64,000 bases of DNA from Pictodentalium vernedei. Taxonomy: Eukaryota > Mollusca > Scaphopoda > Dentaliida > Dentaliidae. The first letter of the stretch is position 1. Each line of letters opens with the position of its first letter. The stretch lies in the NCBI GenBank assembly GCA_031216915.1, contig CM062289.1, forward strand, positions 24,819,533 through 24,883,532. The letters run 5' to 3'. Position numbers and translations under genes: made by a program. Below the pieces are notes generated by a model. That model was given only the letters and a program-made list of their open reading frames with translations. It was not told the DNA's origin and made no database searches. Shown here piece after piece: positions 22,366 to 34,463 of this stretch.

Positions 22366-24120
22366 CCTTCCACAGAACAGCACTGAATACTTAAAGAGCC
22401 CACACATATATGGTTTACATTTGGAAAAACACATTTACAATGTGCAACATGTATTCAAAATCGGATCATTAATGTTGGAGGAGTTGCACACACAAGAATC
22501 CCATTTGAAAACCCATAATAAATCCAAGTTAAAGGGAGATAACCTGGTTAAAATTGTCGCAGATCAAAAATTTGGGAATATGCGTATGTTCACTTAGTTA
22601 TGATAATGTTTGAAAGGTTTCGTCAAAATTGATTGATAAATGTAGGAGGAGTTGCACGCACAAGAATTTCATGTAGAAACCCATAATAAATCTAAGTTAA
22701 AGGGAGATAACCTAGTTAAAATTGCCACAGCTCAAAAATTTTGGAATATGCGCATGTTTACTTAGTAGTGATGATGTCTGTAAACTTTCGTCCAAATTGA
22801 TTGATAAATGTAGGAGGAGTTGCACACACAAGAATTTCATGCAGAAACCCATATTAAATCAAAGTTCAAGAGAGATAACCTGGTTAAAATTGTCGCAGAT
22901 CAAAAAGTTTCGAATATGCACATGTTCACTTAGTAGAGATGATGTTTGAAAGGTTTCATCAAAATCGGTTCATTAATGTAGGAGGAGTTGCGCACACAAG
23001 AATTTGTTCGAACGGAAAGACATAATAAATCTAAGTCAAAGGGAGATAACCTGGTTAAAATTGTCGCAGATCAAAAATCTTGGAATATGCGCATGTTCAC
23101 TTAGTAGTGATGATGTCTGAAAAGTTTTGTCCAAATTGATTGATAAATGTAGGAGGAGTTGCACGCACAAGAATTTCATGTAGAAACCCATAATAAATCT
23201 AAGTTAAAGGGAGATAACCTAGTTAAAATTGCGCCAGCTCAAAAATTTTGGAATATGCGCATGTTCACTTAGTAGTGATGATGTCTGTAAACTTTCGTCC
23301 AAATTGATTGATAAATGTAGGAGGAGTTGCGCACACAAGAATTTCATGCAGAAACCCATATTAAATCAAAGTTCAAGAGAGATAACCTGGTTAAAATTGT
23401 CGCAGATCAAAAAGTTTGAAATATGCACATGTTCACTTAGTAGAGATGATGTTTGAAAGGTTTCATCAAAATCGGTTCATTAATGTAGGAGGAGTTGCGC
23501 ACACAAGAATTTGTTTGGATGGAAAGACATAATAAATCTTAAGTCAAACGGAGATAACCTGGTTAAAATTGTCGCAGATCAAAAATCTTGGAATATGCGC
23601 ATGTTCACTTAGTAGTGGTGATGTCTGAAAAGTTTTGTCCAAACTGATTGATAAATGTAGGAGGAGTTGCGCACACAAGAATTTCATGTAGAAACCCATA
23701 TTAAATCAAAGTTCAAGAGAGATAACCTGGTTAAAATTGTCGCAGATTAAAAAGTTTGGAATATGCACATGTTCACTTAGTAGAGATGATGTTTGAAAGG
23801 TTTCATCAAAATCGGTTCATTAATGTAGGAGGAGTTGCGCACACAAGAATTTGTTCGGATGGAAAGACACAATAAATCTAAGTCAAAGGGAGATAACCTG
23901 GTTAAAATTGTCGCAGATCAAAAATCTTGGAATATGCGCATGTTCACTTAGTAGTGATGATGTCTCAAAAGTTTTGTCCAAATTGATTGATAAATGTAGG
24001 AGGAGTTGCGCACACAAGAATTTCATGTCCGGAAAGACGTACGGACGGACGTACGGACGGACGGACGTACGTACGGACATACGGACGTACAGGGCGATTC
24101 CTATATAGCCCCCACTTCTT
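22366..24120 (+). repeat. 168-172 bp satellite with higher-order structure
   Basis: Nine GAGATAACC(T)GG-type monomer starts occur at 22534, 22702, 22870, 23041, 23209, 23377, 23549, 23717 and 23888. Spacings are 168, 168, 171, 168, 168, 172, 168, 171. Monomer types repeat in threes, so blocks 507-508 bp apart are nearly identical. Each monomer contains GTAGGAGGAGTTGCGCACAC and AAGAATTT. The array ends in an ACGGACGGACGT simple repeat (24030-24090) and a CCCCCACTTC/GAAGCGGGGG hairpin (24105-24130). Short ORFs in it are by-products of the repeat. Confidence 0.9.
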
Positions 24121-24319
24121 CGAAGCGGGGGTATAATAAGTAATTCATACTGTTAAAATCTTCACATTTTTTTTATTTCATAAGCCCATCAATGTTTAAA
24201 ATTTGTACACATATAACTCTGCACAAACCATCAGGTTCGTAAACTTCGCAATGCACTGATTGTCATAATGCAAAAAAAGCGCTCTCTGGAAAAACTGGCA
24301 TGTCAATAAATAACTTAGT

Positions 24320-25508
24320 CAGGCCTGGAAATTTACGCGGGCGATTTTGATTGCCCGCGTGCAGCCCGCGTAATTCTGATTCGACGCGGGCGACACTTTC
24401 ACCCGCGTCGGCTTCCAACGCCATTAGTACTTTTAATGGGTATTATGGCCAGTCAGCAGTTAAAACCAGTTGTGGTTGAAGCCAGTCAGTGTGAAAAGTC
24501 ATCGTCAGCATCTATGTTCTTTGATGTTGCCACTCTGTACCAAGCACTGTTTGAAGTTTGTCTGCGGTGCAATCATTGCATGAACAGTGGAGCATGTGAC
24601 TGACATTCACGAATATTGCGTCAGCATTCCACAACTCATTGTCGCATGTTATCGTTTAGACGGCACATGTAGTCAGTGCTCTAATTTTAATTCAACTTCC
24701 ATGTGCGTATGGAAATTCACAGTGATGTAGAAAATTCTCAGAAATTAATGGCGATACTGGGAATTAGAAACTGTGAGCAAATAGGCTAATACATCTTTGT
24801 AACTTGTTCGGAGTTGTTCCAGTATATATACGTACTACAAAACGTCTGTATGATATCACAGTACTAGGGCGGATCCAGGGGGGGGGTGGAACCAGCATAT
24901 GCCGCTCCCCCCTATTTCTTCCAGAGTTAACAATTTCTGGCGGATTAGGCAACGATCCCCTTGTGAAGTATTACCATGGTTGGCCCTGTGCGTTAGTACA
25001 AACCGCCCCCAATTTCAAATCCTGGATCCGCCCCTGCAGTGAGTATTCACTTATTCTTGACAAAGTCAAAGACAGGCACACCGCCACGTGTCGGAAACAT
25101 CAAAGATTTAAACCAGCATCATTCATGGTCAGGTAATGTAAATTTAATTGTGTACTGTTTTAAATTATTACTCTCCAGGCCATTCAAGTAACAGTTAACA
25201 GTTACTGTTAGCGAGGTAGAAATGGGATTTTTGAAACATGCTGTTAAAAAAATGTAATTTTCAGAGTTAAAAAAACAAGAGGATCTTTGACCAAAAGCCA
25301 CCAGAACGCTTCATGTAATAGAACATTTCAAAATTTTTCTGGGGGAAACCGCCATTTAAGCGCTCGTAGCTTTGCGACAAGCGGCCAGATCCCTTTGGGA
25401 TTTGGGTGCTATGATTCTAAAAAAAAAGTTTTGGGACAATAGCCCTCGTCAGTGGGTTCACGTGGGTGATGTTATAGCCCCCGTCAATTTTTCAAACGGC
25501 CAGGCCTG
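24320..25508. mobile_element. Third-level CAGGCCTGG element, 1.19 kb
   Basis: Termini CAGGCCTGG and CCAGGCCTG; CTTAGT is duplicated exactly (24314-24319, 25509-25514). The left end is followed by GC-rich GCGGGCGA / CCCGCGT motifs. It contains the MITE at about 24859-25041. No convincing ORF. Confidence 0.7.
24859..25041. mobile_element. Fourth-level MITE, GGGCGGATCCAGG termini
   Basis: GGGCGGATCCAGG near 24868 and CCTGGATCCGCCCCTGCAGT ending at 25040 are inverted. A stable TSD was not identified. Confidence 0.6.
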
Positions 25509-25514
25509 CTTAGT

Positions 25515-26160
25515 ACCACCCATCAATGTTGGTGTCAGTGCTGTCATATCAGATTTCAGCGTGACGTCCTCAAACGGACATGTCAATAACAAAGTTAGTC
25601 TATCCCACCGATGTTGGTGCAGTCACTGTTACATCAGAATGTCAGACTTCGGCTTGGAAGTAGAGTGATTGACAGTGAGGGGGCGGATATGTAACACGGA
25701 CAGACCAATTGATCGAAAATGATGCGGAACCGCAATGTGAATGTCTGTGTCAGTTTACTGTTGACGATTTGTAAGTTAGGAAATAAATAAAACCCCTTAT
25801 AATTGAAGCCATGTTTTAAAGAGTTAATTAAAAAAAACTATACACGGTAATCAGTTTGTTCAATCGATAAAAGTATAGGGCTATTTGCGAGTTTAGGTTC
25901 AACAATTGAGTTGACCCATATTAATCCGTTTTGAAAAACAACGAAGCACATGGCTTGTGGAATGCGCATTGCGCATGTGTGGTATAAATTTGTTTCCTCT
26001 TTCGATTTGTGCTTTGTTTCAGTAAATAAAAGCTGGCATATATACATATTTATGTGCAACCCTACTGGCGTTTTTAAAAACCTGTACTTAGATAGTAACA
26101 CTGGCCAGTGGAAATTTAATTAATACAGTCAATACCCAGATTCACCTGGTCCCACAACTT
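25515..26160. other. Interior of the nested elements, no gene
   Basis: No repeat with ends and no plausible coding segment was seen. Confidence 0.4.
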
Positions 26161-26919
26161 ACAAAAATTAGTACTCTTCGATTTTTTTGACTGCCCGATG
26201 GGACAGGTAGTGTTAAGAGTACACCTGCCCGAACCGTAAACGACCTGCCCTCGGGCAGTCGGGCAGGCGCAATTTCGCACCCTGAGTAAATGATTTCAAA
26301 ATTCAATGGCACATACCTTTTCCATTATGGATGCTTTGAACAGCCTGTTTGCCCAATTTGTAGGGAATTTCTCAATTCGCAAATTATTGTATGGAGGGTC
26401 GAGGACTTTTGGTCCCACAACAGATATAGCCATTGGAAGACTCTATACACTTGGGCATACCTGCGCTTACCTGAGCCCAGGTAGGCCCAGGTGTGTACAG
26501 TCTTCACAGACTTAATATGTCATTGGATCACACACTTCCAGCCTTCATCATATTCCCAGGATAATTACGTCATAGTTGGAATTTAGGTCTATTTATAAAC
26601 TAATCGGCGATAATTTTTATAAATGAATGCTTCGTTGTTAGTCTAACCAACTTTAGCGACAAATTATCTTGGTTAAAATGAATTGTACTAGTTTAGAAAA
26701 CTTTGAAGTGTCCCATTGTCAGAGAATCGAAAATTTACGAATCGGGGTCGCCGATTTCGAATCGAATCGGCCAAACGATTTCTAATCGCATCAAATCGAA
26801 TCAATTCGCAGGGCCCTATTTAATAGACCGAAAATTGACTTGTGGTGTGTATGTACAGCCTAACGTAGCAGAAATATTCTATTTCAAACTTGGGAACTTT
26901 CCTAAAGTTATGACATACA

Positions 26920-27718
26920 TAGGGTTGTACGATATTCAGATTTGAATACTTGTGACGATATCAAATAAAATATTGCGATATCCTGGTATATTGTCGAAAA
27001 TTTGTTAAAAGTTGAGAAGGCAGTCAGATATAACCGCTATTATGATACTATAGAAAATTGTCTTTTTTTCTATATTATTAAAATAGAGGGTCATATGATT
27101 GCGCAATATATATTTCTGGAAACGGATAGCCAGTGTTGTTATTAAATTAAAATGCGAAATTCGCGAAAAGGCAAGTCCATTCGTAACATTTCATGCAATG
27201 GGAAAATGGCTGACAATTGTTTTGATTCAAGTATACCCACATCAACCGACAATCACAGAAAATGTTTTTACAGCAATTCAATGGACAATGGGACAAACGT
27301 TTGGGAGAATATTGGTCAATATGTTGAGAATATTTCATGTACCTGGTATAAAGTTTATCGATAAAACAAACAAAAAAAAGAAATAAACTAATCTTGCCCA
27401 CAATTCTTAAAAAATCATTTCGGTTTGTCGATACACCGCACAGTTCTAAGTAGTTCAAAGGTCAGAATCCGAAGTCACATTATATTTCGCTGTTCGTCGT
27501 TTGTTCGAGAAGTGTAAAAAGACTTCCTGTTTCTCTGATCAGCTGTTTGATTAAATATATTTTTCTAGGAAAACGAAGGCAAGAATGTTTTATATCGCAT
27601 GCTAAAAATGAATATCGTTACAGATGATATACCGGTATTCACATAGAACGGACGATATTCAACCGGTGAAGATTTTAATACTGGTATTACCAGTGTATCG
27701 AAATATCGTGCAGCCCTA
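26920..27718. mobile_element. hAT-type MITE, 0.8 kb, in the same R1 copy
   Basis: Termini TAGGGTTGTACGATATT and AAATATCGTGCAGCCCTA. The flanks GACATACA (26912-26919) and GATATGCA (27719-27726) are a decayed 8-bp duplication of R1 sequence GATATACA. The interior is AT-rich with ATATCGT-type motifs. The 95-codon ORF at 27099-27386 resembles nothing I know and is probably chance. Confidence 0.75.
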
Positions 27719-27778
27719 GATATGCATGTATATCCCATATTGAGATGAAAACTATGGGGTTATACATGCATTATAAGT

Positions 27779-27921
27779 TATCTCCGCCAACATGCAAGGT
27801 ACTTGTATGGAGATTTAATACCTGGATGTCGGTTTTTAACATCGAGCCGCAAGGCGAGATGTTTAAATGAGACACTCAGGTATTAAATCTCCATATACCA
27901 TGCATGTTGGCAGAGATAACG
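27779..27921. repeat. Palindromic MITE-like inverted repeat
   Basis: GTTATCTCCGCCAACATGCA and GGAGATTTAATACCTGG on the left recur as complements on the right (CAGGTATTAAATCTCC, CATGCATGTTGGCAGAGATA). Confidence 0.7.
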
Positions 27922-29150
27922 TTTTTGTCCTGTTTGCAACACAATACAAACACGGTGGAAACAAATTCGTGGAGACGTTTTTGACGCTCCAGAATCAGTT
28001 GGACCAAAATCGTGTTATTAACAAATGCAAAGAGACAACAGATTGAGTTACATCTCTTGAATCGTTTTTTGGAAACGCCATGGAAACACGTAAACAATTC
28101 ACTGGCTATTTGTCGATATTCAGTAGGCCCTATTCTAAATATACTCTAAATTCACAATCGGCAATGCCGTAGTGAGAGTCATTGCCGTGGAGAATTTCTT
28201 GTGCTGCCGATAGATTTATGTATAATTTTTTTCTTACCTAAGTTGTTTGATTTTCTTATTCGACGATTTTATTTACAACAAGTTGTCAACAACAGCAAAA
28301 TATAATCGAATTGTCAGAAACCTGATGATAATCATATTTGTGACTATTTTCTGTTTTTTTTTTTGTCCGAACTGTTTTTCAAGGCGAGTGAAAGCAAAAG
28401 GCTAACATGATTTGAACCATATACCCTCGGTGTTTCACGTGTGCGTGTGCTTATACCCTACATTTCGTACGCTCTCATATACCTCGGATGTTGGGTGCGC
28501 CCTTTGCCATGGCTATTTGTCCTAGGCATTCTAACCAATCAAGAGACTGAATTTATTTGGATATTGGGACAAATATGTATAACCTGCTAGTAATGTCAAA
28601 TATCATTTTGTTTCAAACTTCAGGGTTTCCTTGAAATATTGATATATACCCCTCATTCATTTGGAAAATGTGGAGTATTTGTCATAAAATCCAAATTAAA
28701 TATACTAGATGAATGCCCACCCTTTGGGCGGGGAAAATGGATTTGTGATAGAAGAAATCGAATGTTTTAGAAGAAACCGAAAACCGGCCCAAAACCCACC
28801 CTACGGGTGGGTTTTGGGGGCTTCAGACCCAATTTAAGAAATCGAAAACCCGCCGAAACCCTGTCCGGCCCCAAACCATAGGTTCAGCATTTTTTTTAGG
28901 CTAATAACATGCTCCGTGGTCCCATTAGTCAGGACAGAAAATTTTGTGGCCATAGCGTCGGTCGTTTTTGAGTTACCCAGGGAGCAATTTCGCCAGCTTC
29001 GCATCGCAATTCGCGATACAAAATCCCGACGCTGCGATTCAAAAAGCAATAATGGATCGCGCAGCAGCGATGCATTTTATATAGTTACCGGTAATAAATA
29101 TTAACTTACATCCCGACTGTCCGCGGTAAAGAAAACCTGACGCGACACAA
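27922..29150. other. Non-coding stretch with one R1 fragment
   Basis: 28590-28690 is an R1 piece. 28720-28860 contains inverted CCCACCCTACGGGTGGGT. No gene supported. Confidence 0.45.
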
Positions 29151-29650
29151 GAATATGTTTGAAAATTAAACTTAAAATTTTTATGTTCAAATGCTGACAG
29201 GCATTCTGATGGAGATTGCATTTATGGTAAGACCAAATAGGTGAATAATGATTGGTTGTATACTTGCCCTAAGGCAGCAGAAAATCTCAAGCAACATATA
29301 TACCCCAGAGTTATCTGGCTGAACCATCAGTTGATGAAAATGGACTTGATCTCCATGTGGTAGTTACGATTACCCATCGTGCAGAAATATGTGACCTTAA
29401 GCTCAAATAAATAAATAAATTCAGAATCTGTTTGAGTACTAAACTTAAAATTTTTATTTTCAAAAGTTGACCGGCATTCCAAATTTCTGACAGGTTGCAT
29501 AATATAGTTAGACTGAAGATAGACTTGTGGGTTCTATATATAGTCTAAGGCAGCAGAAATCATTTTGTTTCAAACTAAAGAACTTATCCTAAAGTTTTGA
29601 TATATATACCCCATAATGAGATGGAAACTATGGGGTGAAATACATGTATG
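29150..29650 (+). repeat. R1 copies with an embedded SINE tail
   Basis: Two R1 segments (29150-29300 and 29410-29650) flank a SINE tail (about 29330-29420: ATTACCCATCGTGCAGAAAT, GACCTTAAGCTCAAATAAAT). Confidence 0.6.
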
Positions 29651-30520
29651 TACCGGTACAGTTTAAACTAGAAGTCCCATCCCCCATTGCACGCAAATAG
29701 CACACCACATTGTGTGTTCTGAGCATTACACTGTATGTCCCATGGTGAGGCTATCAAGGTCTATAAACAAGCAGTGTTTCATCCAGTGGACCTCCGGCTC
29801 GTAACAGTCTTTACATTTTGAGGCACGCTATCACTCTTCTGCTCGACTGCGCCAGGAATTTGTATCTGTTGCAAGTCAACAACATCGCATCTCGGCTCTT
29901 CTTGGCAAGCGATTGAAAATTGCTGCCAAACAGGTTTAAATACATTGCAACATGTACGTTAATTGTTAACATGCATTAAAAATGTAGAATTGACATGTCC
30001 AACAGAGAACACAATAAAAGAAAGGACCCAATGCCAGGAACGGCATGTGAGATATATTTATATTTATTTGAAGCGAGCCAGCCGTCTTGTTTACGAATAC
30101 AACAAATTGTGTCAAAAACGTGTACCGGCATCAGAATCCAAGGTAAATTGTCAACAATCCTTTACACTGCCGTTCAGATATATCATTTAAAAACGTCGAG
30201 TTGCTCGTCCCCACCCCAACCCTTCATACTTTCCTGGCTCTTGTGTATTTTGAAAGAGTGAATAGCCCACCTGACCCTGTGAATTCTTACATTTGTTCTC
30301 AAGGCACTTGGACGTGTCGCCCCTGGCCTGGGAGTGGGACGTTTTGGCCTCTTGACATTTTGGGTCATACCGTGTGCAGGTGTGGAAAGTTCTTGTACAG
30401 TACCTCCTCATATAAGTTGTAGGATAACCACAATAAAATAGTGTCGGAACTGTCGGCAAAAATAAGAGATTACCCATTTTTTAGCTTATCTTGACAAAGT
30501 CAAGCTAAGCTATTGTCATG
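29651..30520. other. Unassigned stretch with weak coding look
   Basis: 29820-29935 can be read on the plus strand as an open stretch with ARYHSSARLRQEFVSVASQQ, ending at a GT. No homologue is recognised and there is no exon partner, so I do not call a gene. Confidence 0.3.
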
Positions 30521-30529
30521 GGGCATGCG

Positions 30530-30970
30530 GACGTGAGTCTGTCTGTCCACAATTTGTATGGCGCAGGCGACAGGCCGCAATTCTTATCCGATCATCACCA
30601 AATTTCATATGCATATTCGGGTTGGTGTCTAGATGAGAACGTCCTATTTTGGTCATGGTTGGCTGCTTACATTGGCTGCTGCTGCAGCAGTCATCGTGAA
30701 TTTTGTATGGCGCAGGCTACAAGCCGTAGTTCTCATCATCACCAAATTTCATGTGCATGTTCGGGTTGTTGTCTAGATGAGAACGTCCTATTTTGGTCAC
30801 AGTCAGCTGCAAACAGCGGCTGCTGCTGCAGCAGCCATGTGGGGTGATTTTGAAAGTTTTTTTTATCTCAACCAATTTGTTTGGAATTTCGTAGGTTGCC
30901 TTAGAGTGATGAGTAGATGCGACCTTCCTATTTTGGTCATGGTGGCTGCTTCTGGGGTGGGGGAATTGAG
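30530..30970 (+). repeat. About 150-bp tandem repeat, three copies
   Basis: TGTATGGCGCAGGC occurs at 30555 and 30704, with a diverged third copy from about 30860. Each copy has ATGAGAACGTCCTATTTTGG and a GCTGCTGCTGCAGCAG palindrome. Confidence 0.8.
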
Positions 30971-31341
30971 GGGTGAATATTACATTCACAAAATACAACT
31001 TTATTCAGTGTATTATAGGTTTTTGTCACTGATTTCAAGATAAACAAGCCAAAAACATTTCATGTGACTCCCTTCTTGTACTGCTATTCAAACCCAATAA
31101 ACAACTACATTATAAAAGAAGTCTGTGTGTTTGGAAAATGAAATGTGAGGCATGTAGGAAGATACAGTCATCAACGGTGTGTGAAAGCAGAACTGTTTTT
31201 TGTTTGTTTAGTTTGTTCCAATTTACAACATTTTTTTGACATTTGACTCTGAACTGTCATTCAACTGAAGTAATTGAAGATCTCACAGAAGCATATACTG
31301 GGTGCAGCTAGGTTTATTTCATTAATTTGATTATCCAGTTT

Positions 31342-31576
31342 TTTCCCCCGTGGGAACCCCAGGAAATGAGGCAGTGCTTGTTTACTATGGTAAACAAGTT
31401 CTGCTTTACTGGTAAAATAGGACCCAGTCACCAATGCTTGGGGTGGAAGTCCTCTAAAATGGGCACCACGTGGTATAAACAATTGACTAAACTTAACTTT
31501 ATCTCCATGTTCAACGGTTGTGTCACAATTAGCCATTGTGCATAAATATGTGACGTTAACCATCAATAAATAAATA
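31342..31576 (+). mobile_element. SINE of a second type (non-tRNA-like head, shared tail)
   Basis: The 9-bp duplication ATCCAGTTT flanks it (31333-31341, 31577-31585). The front has GTTTACTATGGTAAACAAGT; the tail has ATTAGCCATTGTGCATAAAT, GTGACGTTAA and TAAA repeats, like the SINEs at 47375 and 62414. Confidence 0.65.
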
Positions 31577-31585
31577 ATCCAGTTT

Positions 31586-32518
31586 CTGAGAGACCACAAA
31601 AAGTCAATAATTATGACACAATTTCCTTAAATGTAACATAATTTAGGTAATTATGATACTAGTCATAGAAAAACACCATAAGATCAAGATAAGCCACAGT
31701 GTCATTGACACTTTCATTTTAAGTGGTGAGTGGTTGGGTCATGTTGGGCATTGAAGGATTTTGATATCATACTTGTGTTGGCGATTGGAGCCCAAATTTA
31801 AACTTGATGCAATACGAGGGAAATTTATTTTCTCGACTCTGTAGTCAGCTAATTATGCTGCAGTTTTACCTGACCGCCTAAGGTCCGCTGGGGCCTTTTG
31901 TTAGATTTGCAATTGTAGAAATTGGACTATTGTCATGGATTGCATTTTGTTCATCAATACGTTAATTAGAAGGTTAACAACTACAGGCCGCATATATGGA
32001 AGATTATTTTGAAACTTTACAGCAAGATTTATTGTTTTAAAACAAGGGTGCTGTGTGTGGCATTTTCAACTTTGAAACGGTGTCAGGTCACATTGTCATT
32101 AACAGTTCATTCTGAATTATGCTATAAAGACTAGTTTATGAAATGAAAGATTTGTTAATTTGTATGTCTGAAGTGCAAGTGCAGTGCTTCATTTCCGGAA
32201 AAATGCGGTGAGTGAAAAAAAGTGCACCTCAATTTGAGCTAAAAACTGCTTCTGCTATTTCTAAGCTTCCTAAATACTTTAGGCGAGCCACAAAAAGTGT
32301 ATCTCAAGTAGGGATAAGGCGAGGTGAGGGAGAGAAACCGCTCGCCTCAGAAATGAAGCACTGCGAGTGTAAAGTTCAGGCTATTTGATGTGTTCTAACA
32401 CATAGTTAAATGCTGTGACAGAATGTTGTAGTTCAAAAATTTGGGATTTGATCCATTTGTAATAGTACCCATATTAAGTCCAGAAACCTAGTCTACTCAA
32501 CTCTATATTAACTTTCAG
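31586..32518. other. Spacer before recombinase exon A
   Basis: No repeat ends or coding segments recognised. Confidence 0.4.
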
Positions 32519-32830
32519 GTTTTACAAGCAGGCTCCGGTACACTAGTAGTAGTCAGAAGACAAAATGCAAAGAAGGAGCACCCTTTAAAAGCTGAAGACT
32601 ATCTTCCTTGTGAATACTGTCTTGGGTTTTTTGCTGCTGAATGTTTATGGAGTCATGTGAAGTCTTGCACATTCCGACCAGACACAACTCAACCAGAGGC
32701 AAACTATGTTCGAACTTGCCAAGTGATTTTGCAGCCCTTTCTTCCCGAAACATCAGAAGATGACATTGTACTTGGTGAAGTTTTTGATGGGATGAGAGAA
32801 ACCATCGGAACGGGAGACATTCAGATAAAT
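32519..32830 (+). pseudogene. Tyrosine-recombinase-like gene, zinc-finger exon A (fragment)
   Basis: Preceded by a good 3' splice site (AACTTTCAG|GT) and read in phase 0, it begins VLQAGSGTLVVVRR and carries a C2HC zinc module, CEYCLGFFAAECLWSHVKSC. It is the paralogue of the start of exon B/C at 35992 (VLQSGKGTIVVYRR; CEYCYAFIDEKLLWLHAKSC). Homology with B/C fades near 32830, after a GEVFDGMRETIG stretch aligning with DKIIDKMKETSQ. No matching middle part follows. As inference from the family, this end would be a DNA- or protein-binding module of a Crypton-type recombinase protein. Confidence 0.55.
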
Positions 32831-34000
32831 ATCCACTGGCTATGTTACGTCCTTGTGAAAACCCCCCTCCAAATTATAGAATTTGCTTTAAAAATTCACA
32901 TCAGTATCTTATACATACGTTTCGCATTCAGATTTCACGTTTTCATCGTCATTTTAATAAATAAAAAATGGGAAAACCATGTGTTGTTTACATTTTGTAC
33001 AAGTACTCTCAAGTACTCGGAAGGGGAAACTGGCATAAGTATGTAGGTCAAAACCTCAATCCATCCCATGAAACACACTGCCAATATAGTCTGTTTAAAA
33101 ATATCTGGTGTGTTGCTGTGGGGGAAGCATAAAATAATAAATGAAAACAATCTCCTTCCGTATTTATGCCAAAACTGGATGCAAATATTGTACAGATGTT
33201 CTCAGAACACAAAAACGAAATTACCGTGTACAATTGGTACTTTATAAAACCAGAGTTGCCTCCCTTGTAAACATTCAGAAAATCGATTTTACAAAACAAC
33301 TTTTCACTTCTGATGATGCCAGGTATTATGACTGATAAATAAATATGTTTTGTTGAACCAATATACTTATAAAGCATAGTCTGATCATATTAAGAAGTAC
33401 TTCTCAAATATCTGGGTTGTAATCTCTTTTTTTTAATTTTAATTATCACATTTTCATTTCTGAACACCTGTTTTTAGGTGGCCGGTGTTCAGAAAAGTTG
33501 AACATCGCTAACGACAAATCGTTACCGGCAAATGACAGTGTCGGTATCGACATGGTAGCGGAATGATCGTTACCCTGAAATCCTCATGCCTGTTGATTGT
33601 AATAATACCCTATCCCTTTTGTATGATGTGGGCAAGTGATCTCCTAGAAAATGTTTTTGGAGAGTGAGAGTGATCACTCTCCTTTCCCATGTCACATGAT
33701 GTGTCACTGTATTCCAAATGAAACATTGACATGAAGACGCTAGACTCAGGGGACTAGACAATGAAGTATACGGAAAGTTTAAAACAAGGGAAAGCTATCA
33801 TATTGAACAAACATGTGCACTGTTTTTGATTGAATGTGAGAGTAATACCCAGGGAAAATTGTCCATCTAGACCATTAAGCAGTTTTCTTGGTGAAAGGTT
33901 TAGCTACTATTCAGTCATGAAGAATTTTGGAGTCATATCATTTCAACACTCCATAAGGCTAATATAATTTTCAAAATTGGCGTATTAACTGCAATGATAT
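32831..34000. other. Spacer, no gene
   Basis: The small ORF at 33141-33335 is open but unrecognised. The rest shows no repeats with clear ends. Confidence 0.4.
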
Positions 34001-34164
34001 CAGGGCTCGATTTAACTGGATTAGCATAGCACTTTGCTCTCCAATTTCTGAATTTTGCTATTCAAGATTTATTAGTTTCAAGTGCTTTTGGATCAACTGC
34101 TGATCAATTTTCCAGGGTGAATAGTAAATTGCTATTCAAAATTTTCAGATTAAATCAAGCCCTG
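34001..34164. mobile_element. CAGGGCTCGATTTAA MITE, copy 1
   Basis: Termini CAGGGCTCGATTTAA and TTAAATCAAGCCCTG (the last T-run preceded by AGA). GATAT flanks both sides (33996-34000, 34165-34169). A second copy interrupts the accessory-protein exon at 46310-46482. Confidence 0.75.
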
Positions 34165-34463
34165 GATATTGCACTTTTCATATACATATCCAGATATCTT
34201 TTATTTTCTATGGCTTAAGACAAATATGCCCTGAAAATGGATCATAATTTGGATGAATATAGAAGAAACCAAAACAAACTAGACTGTGTTTGTGTGCAAA
34301 GCATACTTGTATTGTTATATGGAGTTTCAATAACACGTCTGTATTCATGCAATGCTATTTTAATACTACTACGATACACGATTATGCTGTGAGTCATTAC
34401 ATACACTGTATTACCGTATATACTCTAATATCGGTACACCTCCCTTCTTGAATATTTGAAGGG

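Larger units (their letters stand above)
21786..26283. mobile_element. Second-level TIR element nested in the 5.75 kb element
   Basis: AGGGTGCGAATTAC at 21786 pairs with AATTTCGCACCCT ending at 26283. Both ends contain CTGCCC/GGGCAG-rich subterminal segments. The flanks TAGTAAAA (21778-21785) and GAGTAAAT (26284-26291) match at 6 of 8, as expected for an aged 8-bp duplication. No transposase found. Confidence 0.55.
21069..26818. mobile_element. 5.75 kb hAT-like element with exact TSD, filled with nested insertions
   Basis: TAGGGCCCTGCGAAT at 21069 and ATTCGCAGGGCCCTA ending at 26818 are perfect inverted termini. TTTAATAG is duplicated exactly (21061-21068, 26819-26826). Subterminal GAATCGAATCGG motifs are mirrored on both sides. 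No transposase is visible; most of the interior is accounted for by a second TIR element (21786-26283), a third (24320-25508), a fourth (about 24859-25041) and a satellite array. It interrupts a copy of repeat R1. Confidence 0.8.

Noticed and set aside
22722..23456. Two repeated 75-codon ORFs as a gene family
   Set aside because: They are the same frame of a satellite monomer pair 507 bp apart and have no codon-level conservation beyond the repeat.
27099..27386. 95-codon ORF inside a hAT MITE
   Set aside because: No known motif, not shared with other elements here, and AT-rich composition makes such ORFs likely by chance.
33141..33335. 64-codon ORF with KTGCKYC, a glutaredoxin-like start
   Set aside because: Only the first 15-20 residues resemble a thiol-redox motif; the rest has no such fold pattern, and no exon partners or splice sites support a gene.
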